Origin: Gnetum montanum
Taxonomy: Eukaryota; Streptophyta; Gnetopsida; Gnetales; Gnetaceae
Direction of reading: 5' to 3'
DNA: 40,629 bases
Assembly: GCA_015680685.1 (NCBI GenBank)
Contig: MNCI01020446.1
Location: 959 to 41,587, forward strand
Positions 31,481 through 40,629 of this stretch are shown here, one piece after another (within the stretch, counting starts at the first letter, position 1; each line of letters opens with the position of its first letter). The notes below the pieces were generated by a model. That model ran no database searches. It was not told the origin of the DNA and saw only the letters and a list, made by a program, of their open reading frames with translations. The translations under genes were made by a program, and so were the position numbers.

Positions 31481-33370
31481 GGTGTCTAGCCTTGCTCATG
31501 TCTTACCCACTTTTGGAAACTCAGGGTTGGAAAAGAGAAGTTTGGGTCACTAAAAATAGAAAATATTTGTAATTCTAATAATTTTGTAAAATAATAGGCA
31601 TGTTTTGACACTGGGCTTGGTATTCCTAGTGTGGATGCATGGGGTTAAGGTTTCCATAATTTTTTAAGTGTCAAAATTAGTAAAACGCTCAGCATTGATG
31701 CAAGTTTTGGTTAAGAGTGAAGGTGTAGATTGGGGCCCACAATTCAAAAATTTAAAATTTTGAAAAGTGAAGTTTTTTCCTACCCAAAACCAACATGAAT
31801 TAGAATTTCCCCCTTCATACTTTAGTACACATGTAGTTATGGTGCACTGAATTCGCAATTGGGATTTTAAGTTGTGCATTTAGGTTTTAGATGTGATTTT
31901 GTTATGAAATCTTAGAAGTTTTCATCACAATTTTTAGTCTACATCAATAGTGCATTGAAGGAGAGCTCTAGTAGAGGTTCTTATGGTAGCAAAAAATAAT
32001 TCTTATCATGGAAGTCCCCCACCTTCCTCATAGCTAGCATTGATCTATCATCCTCCTTAGTTTTCAACCATTCCCAATGTTGAGCCTGCCATGGTACTAA
32101 GGCAACAAGGGGGAAAGAGATGAAATCATACAATTCAAAAGGTGGATGAACATTCCTAGGACATAAAATAAGTACCTAGGCCCATATCCATTTGGTATTT
32201 TTCTGTTACTACTTTAAGGTAGGCAGTTCTACCTATTTGTGCCTTTGTTTCTTGTGGTTTCTCTAGTTTTTTGCTTCCTATGTGTTGAGGCCATTTTTTC
32301 ATATCTAATTTTGTGGAGCAATTAAAATGGAATTTTGATGAAATCCCACCTCCTATTTTGGCTACTTCTATGTAGTTCTATAATTTTTTCATTACTTTAG
32401 CTTTTGTAGATTTGATTTTGAAAATAGGATTTGCTGTTTCATGCTTTTTTCCCAAAATTTTGGGGTGTGGCCATTTCTTAGATTTATGCCTTAGGATTTG
32501 TTAAAATTAAATTTTAACAAAATCCTACCCCATTATTTTGTTGTGGATTTTAATGGGTTTTAATGTTTTTGGCTATTTCAACTATTTCCATGGCTATATG
32601 AAATCTAGGTTTTAAGATTTTTGAAGTTTTGATATGAAAAAGCAAGCAAAGATGCATGTTTCTTTTCTTGGTATAATAGGTACACATTTGTAAAATTTAA
32701 GGTTATTGGTTTTTATCCCTTTATTTAAGCTTTTCAATGGCTATTATCTCATTTAAATTAACCTTGAAAGAAAGAAGTTATGGCTATTTTCCTAACATTA
32801 CACAATTAGGTTGTTTATGCTGCTTTTGTAAATTTATGTAATTTTGTAAATTTTTTCTAAGGAAATAGAAAATGTTTTGGCTATTTTCTAGTCATTTATG
32901 CATAGATATTAGCTTTAGCTTTCTAATGGAAGTGAAATCACTTCAATTAGACTCAAAACAAATTTTCTACGAATTTTTTACTAAGCATGTGTAATAAGGA
33001 TGTTTGTGTTATTTTCTGATTATTGTCCAAATTGACAAATTTTTCATGCATAAATGGAAAAGGTTTTGAATTTTTTCTAAGAATGGCTACATAGGGCTCT
33101 ATTTGAGCTTTCAAATCATGGTGGAATAACTTTTTTTGTAGTTCAAATGATTTTATATGAACTTTTTGGCTATGGTTGTGTGAATAAAGGCAAAAATCAT
33201 GGTTGTAGTACATTAACCATTTGGAAGTGGAAGTGGTTGATATGTATAACTTATGTTTTTATTTTATGAACATGTAAAATTAATGTCTAATTTTGCTTTT
33301 TCAAGAAGAGTAAAAGATTTTTCTATTTTAAATAAGCTTTTACTATGGCTATATGGCTTTTTCTAAGTTT
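31481..33370. other. AT-rich noncoding DNA
   Basis: No gene. The minus-strand stretch near 32170-31960 has a weakly protein-like reading but no recognised domain. From 32200 onward the sequence is very T-rich on the plus strand, with recurring TTTTGGCTATTT-like phrases. Confidence 0.4.
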
Positions 33371-33536
33371 ATTATGTTTTTTCAAAATTTGTGCATGGCT
33401 TAGATTATTTTTCTAAATTTATGCATGACTTGCATAATTTAAATGATTTTTCTAAATTTATGCATAATTTGTATGTTTTTTTCAAGTTCATGCATAACTT
33501 AGATGCTTTTTTTAAATTTATGCATAATTTAGGCTA
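33371..33536 (+). repeat. ~30-bp tandem repeat, about 5 units
   Basis: Units of the form TTTTTCTAAATTTATGCATA followed by ATTTGnATG, with one longer unit near 33411. Confidence 0.65.
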
Positions 33537-33610
33537 AGTCTTAGTTTTAGCTATATAGGCTATAAAATATGGCAACAATGCTTCTAGAAAATTTCATAAA
33601 ATAATTTATA

Positions 33611-33895
33611 AAAACATATAAGAGCTATCTATAAACGTCAATTTCACCTTTGACTTAGGAAGCATTTTTAAAAATTTGTTAAGAAATTTCCATTGGTCAT
33701 GATGTAAGGTTATGCAAGCTTGTAATAATGTTCTCTTATGGAATTACTTAGACTACTTTAAAAAAAAACATCTTAGAGCTTTCTACAAAGGCTAATTTCA
33801 CCTTTGACAAGATGTGTTTTCCAAATTTGTTAAGTAATTTCAATCAGCCATAATGTTTTTATGCTCTGCTTCATGCAAGGTCTTCTTGAGGCCTA
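33611..33895 (+). repeat. Diverged 154-bp direct duplication
   Basis: AAAACATATAAGAGCTATCT at 33611 recurs as AAAACATCTTAGAGCTTTCT at 33765. Each is followed by AATTTCACCTTTGAC, then AATTTGTTAAG, ATTTC and a TATGC...GCAAG ending. Confidence 0.68.
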
Positions 33896-34671
33896 TCCTC
33901 ATCATAGTGGAGCTAGTTAGTATCTTGCGCTTATTGGTCATCCTAAGTTCAACACCCCACCAAATGACATACCTTTTGGAAAACTCTTATTGTGGTTTTG
34001 ACCTAGGGCAAGGGAATTACTTACCTACCTCCTTAGGAACTTTAGTATGATGTTATGGTTACACTTGTCCGTGGACACAGTTAGGGTTGTTATGGAGACC
34101 CTATTGCCTTGGGCATTTAGCATGATTACCAAAATACATTACTAACAAGCCACATACTAAGACTGTAGGGGGACTAGCAAATGCCATAAGTCCATGTTAC
34201 CTTTCAGAGATCTAGACGATGCTAGAGTATAGTTAGTATAATACTAATAATACTGTTATGGTGGTGCATAGAGCCCACACATTATTCTAGAACCACTTGG
34301 CACCGTGTATCATCTCCAGGGATAAACATGATTATTATAATGATTTTATGTTGTTGTCTTGATTACCTTCCCTAACTTCATTAATTTAAAAACTTCTTGT
34401 AGGTACAAGGTCAATAATCAAGGCTTGATTATCAATGACCAAACCCTAGTAGTGGCTCAAACTATTTTGGACAAATTCACTAAGAGTCCTCAAATCAGGA
34501 CTGCTATGTATCAATAGTTAAGAAGGGACTTTGATGAATATGCCATTAGGTTTAACCATGTATACAAAAACTATGAGGATGATAGGACAATGCACAACTA
34601 ATGGGTAGATGCAAATAGCATGAATTAGACCATTGTAGCTAGAACCTCAACACCATAGAAGAAAAGGAAAG

Positions 34672-34922
34672 GTAAACGTATAACTTCTAGTGTTTTATGG
34701 CTCTAGGTGTTCTATTGATTTTCTTGGTTGTTAAAAATGTTCATATTGATGCTAACCTTTGATTATTACTTCACAAGATTTTTCACCTTGGCTAATGTCA
34801 CTTAATAAAGGGCATTAGAATTGATTAGGTGACTACTTTGGCAACTGGGCTTTGAGAAGAGATCCTTAGACTTCATGTTAACACCTCTATGATAATCCAT
34901 ATGCACTTTTCATTTTTTATAG
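34672..34922 (+). other. Predicted intron 1 (251 bp)
   Basis: Donor AAAG|GTAAAC, T-rich end, acceptor TTTTTTATAG|GTTATC. Confidence 0.5.
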
Positions 34923-35302
34923 GTTATCTAAAGAGGTCTTTGGAGTTTCTGGTTGTGTATAGGAATGAATGATGGATTTCCCAAGACCCAAGCCAACCTT
35001 CTAGGCCTTGGGTAAAGCACATTTATCCAATAGTGTAGGCTTAGAAGCCACCAAAGGGAATGGATGGTATGTTATCCATCACCACAAAGAATCTTGATGT
35101 CAAATAGTATGAGTCTCCTAGTAGAACTGATGATGATGATCCCCTCTCATTTCCTACTAGTGTCTAGGATGCTAGACAATGGTGCATTGAGGTCAAAGGG
35201 GCAACTAGGAAGAAAATCAAGAGGCCTAAGGATAAGGAATTCCTAACATTAAATTAGCCTATCCTAAAGAAGCTTAAGTTTAAGCTTAAGCCATAACAAC
35301 AG

Positions 35303-35410
35303 GTAGTTAAAGTTATGCTTTTCTCAAATTTGACTATTTCAGGTTTTAAAATTTTATAGATACTTTATGGTTTCATGTGCTAACCAATTTTCTATGTGTT
35401 ATGGTTGTAG
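35303..35410 (+). other. Predicted intron 2 (108 bp)
   Basis: Donor ACAACAG|GTAGTT, acceptor ATGGTTGTAG|ATAAAC; phase 1 relative to the downstream exon. Confidence 0.55.
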
Positions 35411-35605
35411 ATAAACATTAGGTTATAGTAGCCCAAGTTGCTACGAAGGTAGAATAAAGATGTGTAGAAGAGGCACTCGTAAAGCAACCTATGGTTGAAG
35501 GACTTGCTGATGTAGGTATAGATGATCTAGATGCCTTGTTTGGTGAGGCAGCACTAGATACCTCTCCCATCATCATCTCAAAGGAAGGAGAGGAGGAGGA
35601 GCTAG

Positions 35606-35692
35606 GTATGCCTATGCCTTAAAATTTTCATTATATCTCATTGGTTGTCTTTGGCTATCATCCTAACCTTTCAATGATTTTTATGCTTATAG
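35606..35692 (+). other. Predicted intron 3 (87 bp)
   Basis: Donor GAGCTAG|GTATGCC, acceptor TTATGCTTATAG|TAGTTCC; phase 1. Confidence 0.62.
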
Positions 35693-35832
35693 TAGTTCCT
35701 GAACCACCAATGCTAGCTCTTGTCCCTATGTTTCATGTGAAACCATGGTTAGAGACTCTCATAAAGTGGAGTTTTTGCATGGGATGGTTAAGGACATCAT
35801 CAATCAGTTGCATAAGGTTGCACCTGGGATAG

Positions 35833-35927
35833 GTAAGGATTTTGTTTTATGTGTCTCAGTTGTGGGCTTTGCTTGTGTTATAACTATCTTAGGTTTTATC
35901 TTATGGTTGTATTTTATGCTTTTGTAG
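35833..35927 (+). other. Predicted intron 4 (95 bp)
   Basis: Donor GGGATAG|GTAAGGAT (a near-consensus plant donor), acceptor ATGCTTTTGTAG|TGCC. Removing it joins HKVAPGI to VPSMEWDPSR in one frame; phase 1. Confidence 0.68.
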
Positions 35928-36755
35928 TGCCTTCCATGGAATGGGACCCTAGTAGAGACATGGAGATAGACTCCTTGCCTAAGCTTCCCGTTGATGTGTC
36001 TAGTGTACTCGTGAAGTTGTATAAGACCACTACTGATTTAGTGATGTTATGTGCAAAAAATTCATGGAAGCTAGAGAGGTCCAATGAATCCATATGGGAG
36101 GAAGTTGTGGCCTTAAGGGAAAAGACTCAAAGTCAAGAGGATATAATTAGAGATCTCAATGAGCATAAGGCCTTTGTGGAAGCCCAAGTGGCTATCTTAG
36201 GGGAATTACAAACTAAGGAGATCATGTGGGCCTGCTACTAGTATGTTGTTTAGGAGAAAGTAGTGGTCATATGGGAGATGGTAGAACAACATATGTAGAT
36301 GGATCTTATCTACCAAAATGTTGAGGATTGGAAGGATCATTGTGTTTGGGTCTTGGAGTGGAACAAGACACAAAAAGTCCACAAGCAATAGTATAAGGCT
36401 AATTGTGGGGGCTACCTAAAAGGGCTCAAGGAGGAGATGGTTGAATGATGCAAGAGAGAGTTTTTCATTCAGGGGATTCAAGTGGAGAGTGCTTATCAAC
36501 TTTGTAAAAGGACTTCCAAGGTGGAGCAATTCCCTACTCTTTAGATTACCGTTGTTGTAGGTGAGACCTCTATAGCTGCTACTAGTCATGAGCCTCCTAC
36601 TTGGACTCCTATAGATAGGAATGAAATTATTTTTGGCATTGATCTTAGGGATGTTGACTGGGTTAACATGATGAAGTACTAGATCCTCCATCATTTGGAG
36701 AAAGCTCTTTCCCATCTACCCCAAATTGTAATGGAGTCAAAATCTCCATAGGTTT

Positions 36756-37224
36756 GATATATTTTTTGTTTCAGTCCTTGTTTTAAGTTATGATTCTGAT
36801 TATGGGTTACTAACTAGCTATATGTCATTGCACTTTACGCCTTTGAAGACATTGGTAGCCATAGTGGTGAGGGTGGGAATGACCCACTAGTTCCTCCTCT
36901 AGATTCCACTTAGTAGCCTCCTTTAGTTTAACTTGTTGGCTATTTGTTTTTGTTTTTATGTCGATAGATATGGTTAGCCAAAACTATGTTATGGATGGTT
37001 ATTCTTTGACATTTTTGCCAAAGTGTGGCCATGGCTATGTATGTTATGGACATTTTAACTTTAAATTTAAATTTTGATTTTATCTTTAGCTATATGCATC
37101 TATAGTAGTAGAAAACATTGAAAATGGCTATATTGACAATAGGAAGTGTCATAATAAACAAGATGTTTTCTAGTTTAGGTCATTGTAGGCATAAGTTATA
37201 TTGCACAATTGTGGCTATGTTGCT
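36756..37224. other. Noncoding DNA
   Basis: No gene recognised. AT-rich, with recurring GGCTATG phrases. A possible stray minisatellite unit lies near 37172. Confidence 0.45.
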
Positions 37225-37398
37225 AGTTTAAGGTCATGGTAGCCCATAATGTAAATTTAACCTCTTAGTGGACCATAGTGTCAATTTAATGTCTTAGCAT
37301 ATAATAGTGTTAGTTTAACATCTGAGTGGATGTTGATGCTAGTTTACCATCTTAGCAAACATTGGTGCCAGTTTAACATCTTAGTAGATGAGGTCTAC
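37225..37398 (+). repeat. 29-bp minisatellite, 6 units
   Basis: Units start at 37225, 37254, 37283, 37312, 37341 and 37370. Each is exactly 29 bp with no indel, beginning AGTTTA or AATTTA, with CTTAG near the middle and mostly GTGTC/GTGCC-like ends. It lies between the protease remnant and the antisense gene. Confidence 0.88.
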
Positions 37399-37599
37399 AA
37401 GAGACACTTTTTTTTGATGTTTAAAACGTAAATAAAGGTTGCAACGAATAGGTAAAAATGCAAAAGAACTTTGACTATATGCATATGCTACATGCATAAA
37501 GAGTAAAACAAAAATTGTATAAAAACATATAGTACACTGTAAATGAAAAGTAAGACTATATGGCTATCAGTGCATCTAGTTGTAGAGGCATGGAAAGGT
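37399..37599. other. Noncoding boundary region
   Basis: AT-rich, no gene. It separates the minisatellite from the protease end. No LTR ends recognised. Confidence 0.4.
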
Positions 37600-40500
37600 T
37601 AAGGTAAACCTCACTTATGTAGATTCTTCCTACTCTATGCAAGATTAGGGAGTAAATAAGGCCTACCCTACATAAGCTTATATTTGCCATCCCCTTCACT
37701 TATGATGTTAAAAGGGAGTTCATTCCATAATGTATTCCATTTTTTATCATTATCATCATTGGCTATCTTGGGTTTTTGCTCTTCATGGCTAAGAGCTTCT
37801 TCTTAAAGGTTCACTTTTGACCCCTATTCTATGTCTACATTGCTGATAGCTAAGAGAGTTGCATTATCATTATGAATGATGATTTCACCTTCCTCATAAG
37901 GAAGGTGAATTTCTTGATGGATGGGTGAGGACCAAACTCATAACTAAGCCAACTAAGGTCTTCCTAGGATCAAGTTGAATCTTGGTGTTTCTTCCACCAC
38001 CAAGAAGTTTCCAGTTGTACAAAATTATTCTCTAGCTATAAAATCTAAGGAGATAGACCCCTTGAAGACAACTCTTAATCAATTGAAGGACTTGAGAGTT
38101 GTGGTGATTATAGGTTGTACTTGCTCAATTAAGCCCAAGCATTCAAAGATGGTGCATGGGATGACATTGGTTGTAGCTCCATCATCAACATGCACCTGAT
38201 GTATTTTAAATTATCCTATGCATATGGTTATGAATAAATGGGCTATAGTCACTTTGCCATTCTAGGGATTAACAATAATTTTTCTATCACAAAAGGTTAA
38301 TGGTGTTGACTTCTCCTTGCTTGGTAATGGAGGAATCATCACTGCATGGATGGCTTCATCATTAGCAAGAATATCCTCACTAATGGGTATGGAAGTTACC
38401 ATTGTAACTAGCCCCTCATGATGTGTGGTCAAAGTCATGATTAGGTCATACAAGCTTAGGGTTGTTTTTTTCTACTTAAGAGATTGCTGAACTTGGTCCA
38501 TTACACTAAGGAAGTTTTTGTCATTGTTCATAGGCTTGTCATCCTAGTTGTGTGTTACTTCCTCCATGCATCCCAAAATGGGGGCTTGGTCTTTTAGTTT
38601 TTATTGTTGTAGCTCTTTCTTGTTGCTTTGATTATGGACTTTGATGTTCTCCTGTGGCTTGTTGGTTGAATAGGTTGGGGCAAAGAAGGTCATGGGTATA
38701 GCTAAAACGGAAGTGGGCTTCAGTGGACTCACTTTCGTTCATGCTTCTGTATGCTTTTCTTCCTTGCTGTTGGGCTTTTGTATATGCCTCATCCTTTATT
38801 TGGTTGTAGATTTTTGGTTGTTAGCTATTGGCTATAAGGAAGAGGTAGTAGCATTCGCCACCATAGGGGGTTGTTGTATGGTTGGTTAGGCTATGACTAT
38901 TTGGGTTGTATTGGGTTGGAAGACCTTAATGACAAAAGGTTCCATTGGAGGCATTCATGATGATACTCTTCTAATGAAGGGGCATCTTGAGCTATGGGAA
39001 GTCAAAGAAGCCTTTTCATTGTATAAGGGTACTTGGATCATGAATGGTTCTCTTATAGGTATTTGCTTGTCATTGATGTTGAATGCTAAAATAACATAGG
39101 AACTATCATTAGGATTCAATGGGTCTTTATAGACCTCCATCGATTGGTTTTGAGGTTGAACTTGGTTAGAAGCATCTAAGACCAACTTCCTCCTATCTCT
39201 CATCCTTTGCAAGTCATCCTTTAGTGCAAGGTAGAAGTCTATATCATGACTAGGTAGTTGGTGATAATGGTAGAAGTAGTTTAGCTTGGAGTATCTAGGC
39301 AACTAGGGATCATCCTTTGTTGCCTGAGTGGAATCTTTGGCTATTTCACATAGTCACTCATGTTTCTTTTGAGTAGCTTTGGTCATTTTTTTGTGTTGCA
39401 TGCATCCACTTCTTAATATTTGGTCTAGCAACTTAGATGGTTTTAATGGCAACATAGTGTATTTAAACCTATCCTTTCTTTTGATGTTAGGTCTATTTGT
39501 TGTCAATGCAGTTGTCCTAGAAGTTGATGGTTGGTTATTATGGTCATTGGTGGGGGCCTTGGGTAGGTTGACCTTTCACCCTTGGTTTGTGATCTTGGTT
39601 TTCTTGATTATAGTTGCTATGATAGTATTGTTTTGTTTTCACTTTTCTTTTTCTCTTTGAGTGTGTTGATTTTTATATGCTATATAGGCTAGACCATGAC
39701 TAGCCTCTATGGCATCCTCTATATTTTTAATTTACGAGAATGCTTAGCTAAGAGATTGTGAATCAAGGTAGTAGAGTTTAGACTTGATGAAGTCATTAAC
39801 TACTCCCTTGAATGTGGACAACAAGTGGGCTTTAGCTATGGGCTTTGGTATTTCAATCAATAGTCCATTCCATCATTGAATGAATTTTTGTATGAGTTCT
39901 AAGGGCCCCTACTTGACCTGCATGAGTTGGTCAAGCATTATGTCAAGCTTCATGTTATACTTGAAGTGGTTGATAAACTAGGCTTCTAGGTCCTCTAAAG
40001 AGGATATGGTTCCTCTGGGCAATGCATGATACCAATCAAATGCTTTCCTAGTCAAAGACATAGGGAAAATCCTCATGATGGTATGAGGCCATGCCTGTAA
40101 GAGTAAACATTTAGATTCGAAGGTAATAAGGTGAGAATTATGGTTACTTTCTCCATTATATTTACTAAATTAGGGAATGAGGGCACTAGGAGGAAGTGTG
40201 AAGGGTGGGACTAGAAGACTTATGGGATCATCCTAGTAGAAGTCCATAATTTTGACAGTTTGTCTAGTAGAGGATTTAAGCCTCTTCAACTCCTCTATTA
40301 GGTCTTGGATCATTTATAAGGCTTGATCTAATCCTTGTGGTGGCCACAACTTTATGTGGCATCTATTATGAGGCTTGTCTCCTTGTTATCGATTACATGA
40401 TAGAAGGAAGAGGTTGTGTTATTGTTGTGGCTTATGGACCAAACAAAGAAAAAGATGTTTGTGTCAGTACTTGAGGCACAAATGGGACAAATGGGGTAGA

Positions 40501-40629
40501 TGACCCTTGTGTTGCTTGGGGTCCTATGGTGGACTATACATGTGTGGTTAATAGATTTGTGATGGTAAAAACCACCAATGATGGTTTTATGTATCAAGAC
40601 TATGTTATAAATGATATTGATGTGCTATA
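37600..40629 (-). pseudogene. Tat-type gypsy Gag-protease remnant
   Basis: On the minus strand the Gag core runs from about 40080 (MRIFPMSLTRKAFDWYHALP, RGTISSLEDLEA, INHFKYNMKLDIMLDQLMQV) to about 39700. The Gag C-terminal segment lies near 39290-39210 (HYHQLPSHDIDFYLALKDDL), where the usual cysteines are lost. A linker ends HAVMIPPLPSKEKSTPLTF near 38330. The aspartic protease follows near 38190 (HVDDGATTNVIP), with FNLILGRP near 37960. After protease comes HLPYEEGEIIIHNDNATLLA near 37890, then open frame to about 37630 where similarity stops. Gag packages element RNA and protease matures it; this copy has many stops. RT does not follow; the nearest same-strand RT starts about 10 kb left, at 27.3 kb. 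The 5' LTR and primer site lie beyond the right edge. Confidence 0.85.

Larger units (their letters stand above)
34403..36755 (+). pseudogene. Decayed multi-exon gene antisense to the neighbouring retroelements
   Basis: Exons read on the plus strand. 34403-34671 (follows TTCTTGTAG) has KVNNQGLIINDQTLVVAQTI and LRRDFDEYAIRFNHVYKNY. 34923-35302 has a DDDDPLSFPTSV stretch and a basic KKIKRPKDK stretch. 35411-35605 has EEALVKQPMVEGLADVGIDD and an acidic end. 35693-35832 has HKVEFLHGMVKDIINQLHKV. 35928-36755 starts VPSMEWDPSRDMEIDSLPKL, continues as a coiled coil (for example RDLNEHKAFVEAQVAILGEL) and ends near EKALSHLPQIV. Four GT-AG introns separate them. The last two junctions are both phase 1 and join frames sensibly. 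Scattered stops (mostly TAG, TAA) and a few frameshifts show it is dead. No named family was recognised. Position and style (acidic plus coiled coil) resemble antisense ORFs of Tat elements. Confidence 0.6.

Noticed and set aside
37225-37398. CRISPR-like array of 29-bp repeats
   Set aside because: The units are contiguous with no spacers and the DNA is from a plant; it is a minisatellite.
39379-39660. Hydrophobic 93-codon plus frame that looks like a membrane protein
   Set aside because: It lies opposite the decayed Gag on the minus strand; antisense of such sequence often looks hydrophobic.
1-40629. tRNA and rRNA genes
   Set aside because: I looked for conserved TGGTTCGAATCC-like boxes and rRNA signatures and saw none; the only tRNA-related sequences are primer binding sites.

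Overview
The window is nuclear DNA of a seed plant with a repeat-dominated genome. The evidence is an intron-bearing LRR receptor kinase of the non-RD, FLS2/EFR/Xa21-like type, several Ty3/gypsy LTR retrotransposons including Tat-lineage copies with a second RNase H, a Helitron-type PIF1 helicase fossil, AT-rich composition and short GT-AG introns of about 90-250 bp. The species cannot be named from the sequence; a large-genome plant such as a conifer is plausible. No tRNA, rRNA or functional host gene was found.

Layout. (1) 1-4670, minus strand: the 5' part of a young, undamaged gypsy element. It has a 900-bp LTR (3771-4670, TGTT...AACA ends), a primer binding site, and a 1128-codon open reading frame running off the left edge. 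The frame encodes Gag, protease, an RNase H domain and the linker that normally precedes reverse transcriptase, so RNase H sits before RT. (2) 4671-7197, plus strand: the 3' part of an LRR receptor kinase, cut by that insertion. It also carries two single-base frameshifts and a 20-nt insertion copied from 437 bp upstream in the same gene. (3) 7200-9400: noncoding, with a 415-bp imperfect hairpin capped by TA repeats. (4) 9400-11390, minus: a decayed PIF1/Helitron-type helicase. (5) 11640-14848: the 5' end of a decayed plus-strand gypsy-like element, followed by a perfect 1217-bp inverted repeat whose arms each end at a single N, which is best read as an assembly error. (6) 15690-18476, minus: a decayed ORF with a Transposase_32-like segment and coiled coil, of the kind carried antisense in Tat elements.

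(7) 20369-21640, minus: a dead integrase of one gypsy element. (8) 24400-27760, minus: a decayed Tat-type Pol (RT, RNase H, second RNase H, integrase). (9) 27966-33900: tandem repeats, namely a 29-bp minisatellite, a ~185-bp array of about 17 palindrome-bearing units, a ~30-bp repeat and a 154-bp duplication. (10) 34403-36755, plus: a decayed multi-exon gene with four recognisable introns, antisense to the surrounding elements. (11) 37225-37398: six further 29-bp units. (12) 37600-40629, minus: a decayed Tat-type Gag-protease.

The right two thirds is therefore a pile of old, mostly minus-strand Tat-like elements. Their spacers hold a shared minisatellite, palindromic tandem repeats and antisense genes. 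The left end is one recent, apparently intact insertion that broke a receptor-kinase gene. The most notable signals are the RNase H-before-RT order, the intron-bearing antisense gene, the phase-locked 29-bp repeat at three sites and the palindromic array. Three single-N joints mark assembly faults that should be resolved before structural claims about 12-15 kb or 28.1 kb are trusted.
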